A stretch of DNA of 64,000 nt from Desulfuromonas soudanensis (GCF_001278055.1 NZ_CP010802.1:682001-746000), one strand, 5' to 3'. Positions 51,403-59,218 are shown, counted from the first letter of the stretch. The notes: generated by a model not told the origin, from the letters alone. Translations and numbers: made by a program.

Positions 51403-51822
51403 TTACAGGAGGTCCTTCCCGGTGGTCGTGGTCACCAGTTTGCCGTGCTTGACGCCCTTGGTGCCGATCAGCTCGTCGGCCAGGCGCTTGACTTCCCGCG
51501 CTTTCCCCCGCACCACCACAACCTCCAGGCAATGATGGGCGTCGAGGTGGACGTGGAGCGCCGAGACGATGGCGTCGTGGTGGCTGTGCTGCTGCTCGGT
51601 GAGCTTGTCCGACAGGTCCCGGGTGTGGTGGTCGTAGACGAGGGTGACGGTGCCGACCGTCTCGTCGTTTCCCCGGGCCCACTGGTCCTCGATGAGGGCG
51701 CCGCGGATGAGGTCGCGAATCGCCTCGGAGCGGTTGGCGGACCCCTTTTCGGCGATCAGGTCGTCAAAGCGCCGCAGGAGGCGGTCGTCGATGGATATTC
51801 CGAAACGGGTCAGATCGGCCAC
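51403..51822 (-). CDS. nikR: NikR, nickel-responsive transcriptional regulator
   Basis: 139 aa from the GTG at 51822, with GAGGAG 6 bases upstream; an ATG 15 codons earlier has no ribosome site. N-terminal ribbon-helix-helix [20 protein letters not shown] (about 4-23) with [10 protein letters not shown]. The C-terminal ACT-like domain has all nickel ligands: the His of HSHHD eleven residues before HVH, then HxHx5C (HVHLDAHHC). It represses nickel uptake when nickel is plentiful. It lies upstream of nikQ-nikO on the same strand. Confidence 0.95.
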   Translation of the reverse strand: MADLTRFGISIDDRLLRRFDDLIAEKGSANRSEAIRDLIRGALIEDQWARGNDETVGTVTLVYDHHTRDLSDKLTEQQHSHHDAIVSALHVHLDAHHCLEVVVVRGKAREVKRLADELIGTKGVKHGKLVTTTTGKDLL

Positions 51823-51936
51823 GGGACTCCTCACGGCAGCAGGGTTTTCTCCCGGCCTGTTTAGCATGATGCGCCCTGCGGGTCAAGAATGTTGACGGCT
51901 TAGCAGGGTTCATCCACAATCTGTCCACGGACTGTT

Positions 51937-51984
51937 CACAAGATCTAGTGGTTTTTATGAAAAAAAATACCCATATCTAGTGGT
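51937..51984 (+). promoter_or_regulatory. Tandem NrdR-like boxes upstream of nrdD
   Basis: Two 16-bp sites, CACAAGATCTAGTGGT (51938-51953) and ACCCATATCTAGTGGT (51969-51984), share ATCTAGTGGTTTTT and are 32 bp apart, three helical turns. This matches the paired-box layout of NrdR, the ATP/dATP-sensing repressor of ribonucleotide reductase genes. They lie just upstream of the likely -35 box. Confidence 0.65.
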
Positions 51985-51991
51985 TTTTGCC

Positions 51992-52019
51992 TTGACTCCG
52001 CGGGCGGCTGTGTTAACTT
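51992..52019 (+). promoter_or_regulatory. Candidate sigma-70 promoter of nrdD
   Basis: TTGACT at 51992-51997, 16 bp spacer, TAACTT at 52014-52019; the -10 box is weak. The NrdR-like boxes end 7 bp upstream of the -35 box. Confidence 0.45.
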
Positions 52020-52076
52020 TCACCCTGATTGTCGCCTGGGGCGACCTGTGTCCATTCGGCGGGGGAGGGAGCTGGT

Positions 52077-54065
52077 ATGCTGGAATTTATCCGGAAGAGA
52101 AACGGGCGGCTGGTCCCCTTCGAGGCCGAAAAAATCGACGGGGCGATCTGCAAGGCGGTTCGCGCCGTCGGCGGAACGGACATGGCAAAGGTCGCCGGCA
52201 TCACCCGGCAGGTGGCGGGGATACTCGAGGTCCTGTACAAGGACGAGAGGGTGCCGACGGTGGAGAACGTGCAGGATCTGGTGGAGAAGATCCTCATCGA
52301 GAACGGCCATGCTCAGGTCGCCAAGGCCTTCATCCTCTACCGCAAGCAGCATGAAGCCTTGCGCAAGACCCGCGAGTTCATGCAGGAGTCGATCGAAGCC
52401 ATCGACTCCTACCTGACCCAGGAGGACTGGCGGGTCAACGAGAACGCCAACATGGGGTACTCGCTGCAGGGGCTCAACAATCACATCGCCGCCAACATCA
52501 CCAGCAACTACTGGCTCAATAAAATCTATCCCGCCACCATCGCCGGCGCCCACCGCGAGGGGGACTTCCACATTCACGACCTCGGGATGCTCAGCGTCTA
52601 CTGCTGCGGCTGGGACTTGAAGGACCTTCTCCTCAAGGGGTTCACCGGCGCCTACGGCAAGGTGCAGAGCGCTCCTCCGGCCCATTTCCGCACCGCCCTC
52701 GGCCAGGCGGTCAACTTCTTCTACACCCTGCAGGGCGAGGCGGCCGGCGCCCAGGCCTTCGCCAACTTCGACACCCTCCTCGCCCCCTTTATCCGCTACG
52801 ACAAGCTCTCCTACAAGGAAGTCAAGCAGTCGATCCAGGAGTTCATCTTCAACATGAACGTCCCGACCCGGGTCGGCTTCCAGACCCCCTTCACCAACAT
52901 CACCATGGACATGACGCCGCCGAAGAACATGGCCGGCGATGCGGTGGTCATCGGCGGCAAGCTGATGGACGAGAGCTACGGCGACTTCCAGGAGGAGATG
53001 GACCAGCTCAACCGGGCTTTCTGCGAGGTGATGATGGAGGGGGATTCCTCGGGTCGGATCTTCTCCTTCCCCATTCCGACCTACAATATTACCGTCGGGT
53101 TCGACTGGGAGAGCGAGCGATTTCAGCCGATCTGGGAGATGACCGCCAAGTACGGCATCCCCTATTTCTCCAACTTCATCAACTCCGACATGGATCCCGA
53201 AGACGCCCGCTCCATGTGCTGCCGGCTGCGCCTCGACAATCGCGAACTGCGCCGCCGCGGCGGCGGCCTCTTCGGCTCCAACCCCCTGACGGGGTCGATC
53301 GGCGTGGTGACGCTCAATCTCCCCCGGGCCGCCTACGTCGCCGAGAGCAGAGAGCTCTTTTTCACCCGCATCTCCGAGCTGATGCGCCTGGCCTTCGAAT
53401 CGCTGGAGATCAAGCGCAAGCAGCTCGAACGATTCACCGAGGAGGGGCTCTACCCCTACAGCCGTTATTACCTCGGTGCCATCCGCGAGCGGACCGGCCA
53501 CTACTGGGACAACCACTTCTCGACCATCGGACTTCTGGGGATGAACGAGGCCTGCCTCAACCTCATCGGCGTCGGCATCGAAACCCCCGCCGGCAAGACG
53601 CTGGCCGGGGAGACGCTCGCGTTCATGCGCCGTCAGCTCGAGGCCTACCAGGAGGAGACGGGCCACCTCTACAATCTCGAGGCGACCCCCGCCGAGGGGA
53701 CGAGCTTCCGCCTCGCCCGGCGCGACCGCAAGCGTTTTCCCGAGATCCTGACCGCCGGCAGCGACGAGCCCTATTACACCAACTCCACCCAGTTGCCGGT
53801 GGGGAGCACCGACGATATCTTCGCCGCCCTTCAGCATCAGGACGGGTTGCAGACCCTCTACACCGGCGGCACCGTCTTTCACGGCTTTCTCGGCGAGCGT
53901 CTCGATGACTGGCGCAGCGCCCGGCTGCTGGTGCGGCGCATCGCCGAGAATTTTCATCTCCCCTATTTCACCCTCAGTCCGACCTTCACCATCTGTCCGG
54001 TTCACGGCTACATCAGCGGCGAACACTTTTCCTGCCCCCATCACCACGAGGGGAAGGCGGCCTGA
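52077..54065 (+). CDS. nrdD: Class III (anaerobic) ribonucleotide reductase NrdD, lacking its glycyl-radical end
   Basis: 662 aa from the ATG at 52077 with GGGAGGGAG upstream. N-terminal ATP-cone (residues 1-90, FIRKRNGRLVPFEAEKIDGA). Ten-stranded barrel with DFHIHDLGMLSVYCCGWDL and FTNITMDMTPP, and the active-site region SMCCRLRLDNRELRRRGGG. It reduces ribonucleotides by radical chemistry. The protein stops inside the C-terminal zinc finger (ICPVHGYISGEHFSCPHHH) before the RVxGY-type glycyl-radical loop. That loop is encoded by the separate gene at 54148-54294. NrdR-like boxes precede the gene. Confidence 0.92.
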   Translation: MLEFIRKRNGRLVPFEAEKIDGAICKAVRAVGGTDMAKVAGITRQVAGILEVLYKDERVPTVENVQDLVEKILIENGHAQVAKAFILYRKQHEALRKTREFMQESIEAIDSYLTQEDWRVNENANMGYSLQGLNNHIAANITSNYWLNKIYPATIAGAHREGDFHIHDLGMLSVYCCGWDLKDLLLKGFTGAYGKVQSAPPAHFRTALGQAVNFFYTLQGEAAGAQAFANFDTLLAPFIRYDKLSYKEVKQSIQEFIFNMNVPTRVGFQTPFTNITMDMTPPKNMAGDAVVIGGKLMDESYGDFQEEMDQLNRAFCEVMMEGDSSGRIFSFPIPTYNITVGFDWESERFQPIWEMTAKYGIPYFSNFINSDMDPEDARSMCCRLRLDNRELRRRGGGLFGSNPLTGSIGVVTLNLPRAAYVAESRELFFTRISELMRLAFESLEIKRKQLERFTEEGLYPYSRYYLGAIRERTGHYWDNHFSTIGLLGMNEACLNLIGVGIETPAGKTLAGETLAFMRRQLEAYQEETGHLYNLEATPAEGTSFRLARRDRKRFPEILTAGSDEPYYTNSTQLPVGSTDDIFAALQHQDGLQTLYTGGTVFHGFLGERLDDWRSARLLVRRIAENFHLPYFTLSPTFTICPVHGYISGEHFSCPHHHEGKAA

Positions 54066-54077
54066 CGGATGTAATTT

Positions 54078-54126
54078 GCAGGGGCGAGGCATCCCTCGCC
54101 CTGGGCGACCCATGGGTCGCCCCTGC
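54078..54126. repeat. Double-hairpin dispersed repeat between the two parts of NrdD
   Basis: Outer arms GCAGGGGCGA (54078-54087) and TCGCCCCTGC (54117-54126) enclose two hairpins, GGCGAGG-CATC-CCTCGCC and GGGCGACCC-AT-GGGTCGCCC. This motif resembles a repeat type found in many unrelated bacterial genomes. Confidence 0.75.
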
Positions 54127-54147
54127 GTGACCCCCAAAGGAGGCTTT

Positions 54148-54294
54148 ATGGCGACCAAGTGCGACGGCAAGACCGAGGTTTATTCCCGGGTGTGCGGTTT
54201 TTTCCGTCCGGTACAGCAGTGGAACAAGGGGAAGAAGGAAGAATTCAAGGACCGCACCGAATACGTCGTCGGCGCGTCCAAGAGCGAAGACTAG
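54148..54294 (+). CDS. Separate glycyl-radical domain of NrdD
   Basis: 48 aa with its own strong ribosome site (AAAGGAGG, 5 bases before the ATG). Sequence: a Cys (C5) followed by KTEVYSRVCGFFRPVQQWNK, the conserved end of class III NrdD; Gly17 in RVCGF corresponds to the glycyl-radical residue. In most NrdD proteins this directly continues the zinc finger that ends nrdD at 54065. Here it is separated by a stop and a repeat. It probably works as a second chain or as a spare part, analogous to YfiD for pyruvate formate-lyase. nrdG starts 13 bp later. Confidence 0.85.
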   Translation: MATKCDGKTEVYSRVCGFFRPVQQWNKGKKEEFKDRTEYVVGASKSED

Positions 54295-54307
54295 GGGACC
54301 AGGGACG

Positions 54308-55003
54308 ATGGGGATCAAGGGGTTTCAGGGGACCAGTCTCCTCGACTATCCGGGGAAGATCGCATCCCTCGTTTTTTTCGGCGGTTGCAACCTGACCTGT
54401 CCCTTCTGTCACAATCCGGGGCTGGTCCTCGATCCCGGGCAGTACCCCGATCTCTCCGTAGAACTCCTCATCGAAGGGCTGGCGGAGCGCCGCACCTTCA
54501 TCGACGGCGTGGTGATCTCCGGCGGGGAGCCGACCCTCGACCCCGCTCTTTCCGAACTTCTGCGGCGGGTCAAGGAGCTCGGGCTGCTGGTCAAGCTCGA
54601 CACCAACGGTCTGGCGCCCCGCGTCCTCGAACGGCTCATCGACGGGAATCTGGTCGATTATGTCGCCATCGACCTCAAGACCGCGCCGGAGCGTTATCCG
54701 CAGCTGCACTCCGGACCGGTGTCCCTGACCGATCTCCAGCACAGCGTCTCCCTCCTTGTGGGCGGCGCAGTGGACCATGAATTTCGTACCACCTGCGTCC
54801 CCGGTTTCGTCGATCAGGAAGATATCCGCCGGATCGGCGAAACGCTGCAGGGGGCGCGGCGCTGGGTGCTGCAGCAGTTCGTTCCCCGGCATGCCCTCTC
54901 CCTGCAGGTGCAGGGCATCGAGCCCTATCCGCCGGAGCAGCTCGAACTTCTGGCGTCCCTGGCGGCACCCTACGCCCGGGAAGTGTCGATCCGCGGCCTG
55001 TGA
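54308..55003 (+). CDS. nrdG: NrdG-type radical SAM activase of the anaerobic ribonucleotide reductase
   Basis: 231 aa. Radical SAM motif FFGGCNLTCPFCHNPG (CX3CX2C, about residues 23-38), AdoMet-binding VVISGGEPTLDP (about 68-79), and LKLDTNG-type stretch later. It generates the glycyl radical on NrdD, here presumably on the separate 48-residue chain. The longer N- and C-terminal parts fit the NrdG2 subtype. It follows the small glycyl-radical gene by 13 bp and is followed by a terminator. Confidence 0.93.
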   Translation: MGIKGFQGTSLLDYPGKIASLVFFGGCNLTCPFCHNPGLVLDPGQYPDLSVELLIEGLAERRTFIDGVVISGGEPTLDPALSELLRRVKELGLLVKLDTNGLAPRVLERLIDGNLVDYVAIDLKTAPERYPQLHSGPVSLTDLQHSVSLLVGGAVDHEFRTTCVPGFVDQEDIRRIGETLQGARRWVLQQFVPRHALSLQVQGIEPYPPEQLELLASLAAPYAREVSIRGL

Positions 55004-55029
55004 CCGCTCTCCGGGGGGGATCAGGACGA

Positions 55030-55064
55030 AAAAAAGCCGCGGCGGCCGCCACGGCTTTTTTGTT
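55030..55064 (+). terminator. Rho-independent terminator after nrdG
   Basis: Stem AAAAAGCCG-GGCGG with CCGCC-CGGCTTTTT (one mismatch) followed by TTTTTTG. It lies 27 bp after the nrdG stop. Confidence 0.88.
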
Positions 55065-55110
55065 TCTGGATGGGAATACAGCTATTGGGACGGCGGCTAA
55101 ATGTTTAAAT

Positions 55111-55160
55111 GTAGGAGCGCCTTCAGGCGCGATTGATCGCGGCTGAAGCCGCTTCTGCAG
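55111..55160. repeat. REP-like hairpin repeat
   Basis: GTAGGAGCGCCTTCAGGCGC at 55111-55130, followed by GATTGATC and then GCGGCTGAAGCCGC. The two imperfect hairpins and GTAGGAGCG lead-in match the general form of REP sequences known from gammaproteobacteria. It is a different family from the 8-bp-period repeats. Confidence 0.65.
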
Positions 55161-55172
55161 GGTCGACGTCGG

Positions 55173-55304
55173 CTAGAAGCGCAGCCAGAGGATGAAGGAG
55201 AAGCTGATGGCCGCCACCACGCCTCCGGCCAGGACATAGAGGAGGTAATCGAGGGCGCTGTGTCGGACCCTGTTCTGACTCTTGTCTGTTGTGGATGTGT
55301 TCAT
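55173..55304 (-). CDS. Small single-helix membrane protein, unknown
   Basis: 43 aa. A polar start (NTSTTDKSQNRVRHS) is followed by one membrane helix (about 18-43, LLYVLAGGVVAAISFSFILW). GAGG lies 5 bases before the ATG at 55304. Length and composition fit a genuine small membrane protein. No family or partner is recognised, and the REP-like hairpin lies just past its stop. Confidence 0.55.
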   Translation of the reverse strand: MNTSTTDKSQNRVRHSALDYLLYVLAGGVVAAISFSFILWLRF

Positions 55305-55521
55305 CGGTCCTCGTCGGCAAGGGAGGTGTTCTTCTCCGTAGCGGAACTTGCGGTTGATTATCGATGCAACATGGATACCAAGCGGAGGCAGTCGACGACG
55401 AGGCAGGGCAGGTGACCGATTTTCAAGGGAAATACTTCCTTTCAAGGAGGGTTTCCCTCTCCCGGTCGGTGTTTCCGCGGAGCCGGTTTTTTCCGGTCCG
55501 GTCATATTGCGGCACCCTGTC

Positions 55522-55549
55522 GTGCTACGGATCGATACTTCGGTAGCAT
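55522..55549 (+). promoter_or_regulatory. Candidate NikR operator upstream of nikMN
   Basis: GTGCTAC and GTAGCAT face each other across 14 bases (6 of 7 positions complementary). The layout fits the GTGTTAC-N14-GTAACAC type of NikR site reported for deltaproteobacteria. It lies about 95 bp before the nikMN start, and nikR is encoded at 51403. The remaining gap 55305-55643 shows no other element. Confidence 0.6.
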
Positions 55550-55643
55550 CTTTCCATTGACAGCGGCGCCGCTCCTTGTGTATTTTCGGGGTGATTGCCG
55601 GGGCCGGCGGGAACGGTGCTCCGGCTTGCGAGGAGATTTTGTC

Positions 55644-56666
55644 ATGCACATGGCCGATGCCCTGCTTTCCCCCGCCGTCGGCGGCACGATGTGGGCGGTG
55701 ACCGCCGGGACCATCGCCTGGTGTTCCCGGTGCATCAAGGGAGCCCTCGACGACAGCAAGCTGCCGCTGATGGGCGTTCTCGGCGCCTTCGTCTTTGCCG
55801 TACAGATGATCAATTTCGCCATCCCGGGGACGGGGTCGAGCGGACACCTCGGCGGCGGATTGCTCCTGGCGATCCTCCTCGGACCGGCAGCGGCCTTTCT
55901 TTCCATCGCGTCGGTCCTCACGGTGCAGGCGCTCTTTTTTGCCGACGGCGGACTTCTGGCGCTCGGCTGCAACATCTTCAATCTCGGTTTTTTCCCCTGC
56001 TTCGTCGCCTGGCCGCTGGTTTTTCGCCGCCTTGCCGGAAACGACCCTTCTCCCGGGCGGCTCTACGGCGCCACGGTTCTGGCGGCCCTGGTCGCCCTGC
56101 AGTTAGGTTCTTTTGCCGTCGTGGCCGAAACGGCGCTCTCCGGGGTGGCCGAACTCCCCTTTACCACCTTTCTGCTGGTCATGCAGCCGATTCATCTGGC
56201 GATCGGGCTGGTGGAGGGGGTCGTCACCGCGGCGCTCATCGCCTTTATCGTCCGGGCCCGCCCCGAGATCCTCGCAACGGCGCTTTGCGGCAAAGGTTCC
56301 AGGAGGGTCTCGCTGAAACCACTCCTGGCCGCACTCGGTGTCGCCACCATCCTTGTCGGGACAGGCCTCTCATGGTTCGCCTCCAGTCGTCCCGACGGCC
56401 TCGAATGGTCCATCGCCCGGGTGGCCGGCGGCGTCGAGCCGCAGGCGCCGCTGGATGGATGGCACGGCACCCTGTCCGGCCTGCAGGAAAAGATCGCTCT
56501 CTTCCCCGACTACGGTTTTCGGGGGAGGGGAGGGGACGCGCCGACGGCCGAGTCCGAGACCTCCGTCGATGCCGGCACCAGCCTTTCCGGACTCGTCGGC
56601 GGACTGGCGACGCTCGGGATTTCATTGCTGGTCGGCCTTCTGCTGCGCCGCCGGCAGAGAACTTGA
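55644..56666 (+). CDS. nikMN: NikMN-type fused substrate component of a nickel ECF transporter
   Basis: 340 aa from the ATG at 55644 with AGGAG upstream. Residues 1-210 are CbiM/NikM-like: the mature-type N-terminus MHMADALLSPAVGG with Met-His as metal ligand and no signal peptide, IPGTGSSGHLGGG, LFFADGGLLALGCN. Residues 230-340 are a PDGLE-type domain (SSRPDGLEWSI), a CbiN substitute, with a last membrane helix. It binds metal and passes it through NikQ. A NikR-like operator upstream makes nickel likely. The cognate nikQ and nikO are 4 kb away on the other strand. Confidence 0.9.
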   Translation: MHMADALLSPAVGGTMWAVTAGTIAWCSRCIKGALDDSKLPLMGVLGAFVFAVQMINFAIPGTGSSGHLGGGLLLAILLGPAAAFLSIASVLTVQALFFADGGLLALGCNIFNLGFFPCFVAWPLVFRRLAGNDPSPGRLYGATVLAALVALQLGSFAVVAETALSGVAELPFTTFLLVMQPIHLAIGLVEGVVTAALIAFIVRARPEILATALCGKGSRRVSLKPLLAALGVATILVGTGLSWFASSRPDGLEWSIARVAGGVEPQAPLDGWHGTLSGLQEKIALFPDYGFRGRGGDAPTAESETSVDAGTSLSGLVGGLATLGISLLVGLLLRRRQRT

Positions 56667-56716
56667 ACCCGGGTACGTCGGGGCATGCAGTAATGAAGGC
56701 TTCATAAAGACTAATT

Positions 56717-56797
56717 TGCCACCAAGGCACCAGGACACCAAGTAAACCATTTTTCTTTTAACTGATTTTGCTGGTGCCTCCGTGTCTTGGTGGCTAA
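56717..56797. repeat. Dispersed inverted repeat, CACCAAGG variant
   Basis: Left arm 56717-56743 (gccaccaaggcaccaggaca) and right arm 56771-56797 (ctggtgcctccgtgtcttgg) form an imperfect stem of about 26 bp. It lies between the convergent nikMN and the HExxH gene and may help end both transcripts. Confidence 0.75.
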
Positions 56798-56884
56798 AAA
56801 TCTAATTTAATGGTTTTATCCAGAGAGCATCAAAAAGACAGGCCGTCGGATCATTCCGGCGGCCTCTCTTCGTTTCAGGGGGGA

Positions 56885-57499
56885 TCAGAGCCGGCTGCGG
56901 GCGATGAGAATGGGGCGGGGGAGGGGGACCGAGAGGCCGGTGAGGCGGACTTTTTGCTGCAGCCACTCTTCCTCGCCGAGATGGAGCCAGTCGAGGAGGA
57001 GTGGGTCGGGGGCGGCGGCCAGATAACGGTCGGCCAGGGTGTCGATGTGGCGGTTGTAGGCGCGCCGGGAGGAGCCGTGGGCGAAGTTGCGTCCGGAAAA
57101 GCGTCGGATGTCGCCGTCGCAGCGCACCGAGATGTGGTAGAGCTCGTGAATCAGGGTGCGCAGCTTCTCCTCGAAGGTGAGGCGCAAAAAACGCGGTACC
57201 AGGATGTGGATCAGGTAGAGGATCTCCCGCCCTTCGTGGACCAGGGCCGGCATGCGGTAGGTTTCCCGAAATCGCCCGCGGCGCCGGGTTACCTCCTGGC
57301 TGCCGGCGGAAAAGCGCAGCGGGGCGATACGGGCGTAGGTGCCGTGGGTTCCGGCGGCCCGGGAGCGCCCGAGGGCGAAGAGGATGCGCCGGGAATCGAT
57401 ATGCGCCAGATCGGGAAGTTTCAGGCAGAGGTCGGCGCCGAGTTCGGCGAGCCGGGCGGAGAGGTTGATCCGCACCGGTTCGCCCCCCCCGGGGGGCAT
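56885..57499 (-). CDS. Putative HExxH metallopeptidase-like protein
   Basis: 204 aa from the ATG at 57499, which overlaps the upstream cytochrome stop. The motif TLIHELYHISVRCDGDIRRF (about 118-137) has HExxH, with a downstream His in YNRHIDTLADRYL that could be the third ligand. No signal peptide or membrane segment is visible, so it should be cytoplasmic. It resembles poorly characterised bacterial metallopeptidase-like families; proteolysis is not proven. It is coupled to a small cytochrome c gene, an odd pairing. Confidence 0.7.
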   Translation of the reverse strand: MPPGGGEPVRINLSARLAELGADLCLKLPDLAHIDSRRILFALGRSRAAGTHGTYARIAPLRFSAGSQEVTRRRGRFRETYRMPALVHEGREILYLIHILVPRFLRLTFEEKLRTLIHELYHISVRCDGDIRRFSGRNFAHGSSRRAYNRHIDTLADRYLAAAPDPLLLDWLHLGEEEWLQQKVRLTGLSVPLPRPILIARSRL

Positions 57500-57756
57500 C
57501 AGCGTTCCTCGAGCTTGTGGCAGAGGAGGCAGCGGGATTTGGGGGGATGGTCCTTGGGGAACTGCACGCCGTCGGCGTTGTGGCACTCCTCGCAGAATTT
57601 TTCGGCGACCTTCTTCCCCTCCGCCTTGACGAGGGTGTAGAAGCGCTCATGGGTTTCGTCGAAGGGGACGCGGTGGGTCGATTCCTTGGGGGCTGCCCAG
57701 AGAAATCCGAGGATGACGGCGGCAACGGCAATCAGGATATAGTCGCGCTTATTCAT
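57499..57756 (-). CDS. Small membrane-anchored c-type cytochrome (two CxxCH)
   Basis: 85 aa. N-terminal membrane helix (about 6-22, YILIAVAAVILGFLWAAP) that may be an uncleaved anchor. Two haem motifs: CEECH (about 56-60) and CLLCH (about 77-81). There are few other residues, so it is a minimal dihaem protein exposed to the periplasm. It is translated just before the HExxH gene (overlapping TGATG). A role as an electron carrier is likely; the partner is unknown. Confidence 0.85.
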   Translation of the reverse strand: MNKRDYILIAVAAVILGFLWAAPKESTHRVPFDETHERFYTLVKAEGKKVAEKFCEECHNADGVQFPKDHPPKSRCLLCHKLEER

Positions 57757-57827
57757 GGAATATCCTTTTTAAGGCCGGAGGTCCAGGGTCTCCGGCAGGC
57801 ATGGGTCAATCCGGCCGAGAGCCGGGA

Positions 57828-58160
57828 TCAGTCCGACTTGATGAACAGCAGGTAGATGACGATCATGATCAGCACGGCGCCGCCGCCGACGAAAACCAGC
57901 AGGGTCTGGTTGTTGAGGCCGGTGAGGCTGGTGTCCTGCTGCAGGGTGTAGGAAAGGAGGCCGGCGAAGCCGACCACGGCGAGGATCGTGGTCAGCATGA
58001 TCCGCCAGCGCATGAGGAGCGCCAGCAGTGCCAATGCGCCCATGGCGCCGAGGAAGAGGGGGTTGTGGATCAGGTCCCCGACTTTCATCTCCTGAAGGGC
58101 GGCGACGACCTTGGCGGTTTCAAAATTTTTGAAAAAGTCGATTGCTGTGGAAACGTCCAT
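57828..58160 (-). CDS. Inner membrane protein of unknown function, three helices
   Basis: 110 aa from the ATG at 58160, with AGGAG 6 bases upstream. A soluble N-terminal stretch (DVSTAIDFFKNFETAKVVAAL), then three membrane helices at about 43-58, 62-80 and 88-107. It ends LLFIKSD. No known family is recognised. It precedes the cytochrome and HExxH genes on the minus strand, so the three may be co-expressed. Confidence 0.7.
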   Translation of the reverse strand: MDVSTAIDFFKNFETAKVVAALQEMKVGDLIHNPLFLGAMGALALLALLMRWRIMLTTILAVVGFAGLLSYTLQQDTSLTGLNNQTLLVFVGGGAVLIMIVIYLLFIKSD

Positions 58161-58336
58161 CGCGACTCCTGTCATTGTTCGGGAAGGTAGGAATGGCCAA
58201 GAGCTTCGGGGCGTAAAGATAGCAGGTTTCGCCGGCAAAGGCAAAGGTCAAATGCCCCGCCACCCCTTGACTTTTCCCTCCCCTTTCCCTAGTATCACAC
58301 GCTTGGTTTGCAGAGCTGTGGCGAGGAGGATGGGGC

Positions 58337-59176
58337 GTGTCTGAGAGGGCGATCGGAATATTCGATTCTGGGGTCGGCGGCCTGACGGTGTTCAAGGAAA
58401 TCCACCGGCTTTTTCCCGGAGAAGAGCTGCTCTATCTCGGGGATACCGCCCGGGTTCCCTACGGGACCAAAAGCCCCGGGACGGTGCTGCGTTACGCCCT
58501 CGAGGCGGCCGCCTTTCTCGTCGATCAGCGGGTGAAGATGCTGGTGGTCGCCTGTAATACCGCCTCATCCGTGGCCCTCGAGGCCCTGGCCGAGCGTTTC
58601 AGCCTGCCGGTTCTCGGGGTTATCGCCCCCGGTGCCCGCAAGGCTGTTTCCGTGACCCGCAATTGCCGCATCGGCGTCATCGGCACGGAGGGGACGGTAA
58701 AAAGCGGCGCCTATACCCGCGCCATTCATGCCCTGGCACCGGAGGTCGAGGTCTTTGCCGCACCCTGCCCACTCTTCGTCCCTCTGGCCGAGGAAGGGTG
58801 GTCCGACCACCCCGTCGCCCGCCTGGCGGCCGAGGAATACCTGGAGCCGCTCATGGCCCGGGGGATTGATACCCTGGTCCTCGGCTGCACCCACTATCCC
58901 CTGCTGAAGAAGACCCTCGGCGCGATTCTCGGCGACGGTGTGACCCTGGTCGATTCCGCCGAGGAGACCGCCAACGAGGTCGCCGGGGTTCTGGCACGGG
59001 ACGACCTGGCGCGGCGCGGTCCGCTCCTCCCCCCGCGATTTTTTGTCACCGATGTACCGACCCGTTTCGAACGCGTCGGCGGCGCCTTCCTCGGCACCCC
59101 CCTCTGCGGGGTGGACCGGGTGGAGATCGACGGTGCCCTGTTCCATCCCCTCGACGATTCCCTGCGGCGCCGCTGA
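58337..59176 (+). CDS. murI: MurI, glutamate racemase
   Basis: 279 aa, GTG start with AGGAGG 8 bases upstream. IGIFDSGVGGLTVFKEI (about 6-22) is the N-terminal signature. The two catalytic Cys are in VACNTASSVAL (about 73) and LGCTHYPLL (about 185). It supplies D-glutamate for peptidoglycan. An IS481-like element lies 42 bp downstream, between murI and the GerMN gene, and may have split an operon. Confidence 0.95.
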   Translation: MSERAIGIFDSGVGGLTVFKEIHRLFPGEELLYLGDTARVPYGTKSPGTVLRYALEAAAFLVDQRVKMLVVACNTASSVALEALAERFSLPVLGVIAPGARKAVSVTRNCRIGVIGTEGTVKSGAYTRAIHALAPEVEVFAAPCPLFVPLAEEGWSDHPVARLAAEEYLEPLMARGIDTLVLGCTHYPLLKKTLGAILGDGVTLVDSAEETANEVAGVLARDDLARRGPLLPPRFFVTDVPTRFERVGGAFLGTPLCGVDRVEIDGALFHPLDDSLRRR

Positions 59177-59218
59177 ACCGATGTCAATTTTCTGTCCAGG
59201 TTTTGTACGGGTCAAGGA

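Noticed and set aside
55305-55643. Third cobalamin riboswitch in front of nikMN
   Set aside because: No B12 box or conserved aptamer segments could be found; only the short dyad at 55522 is present.
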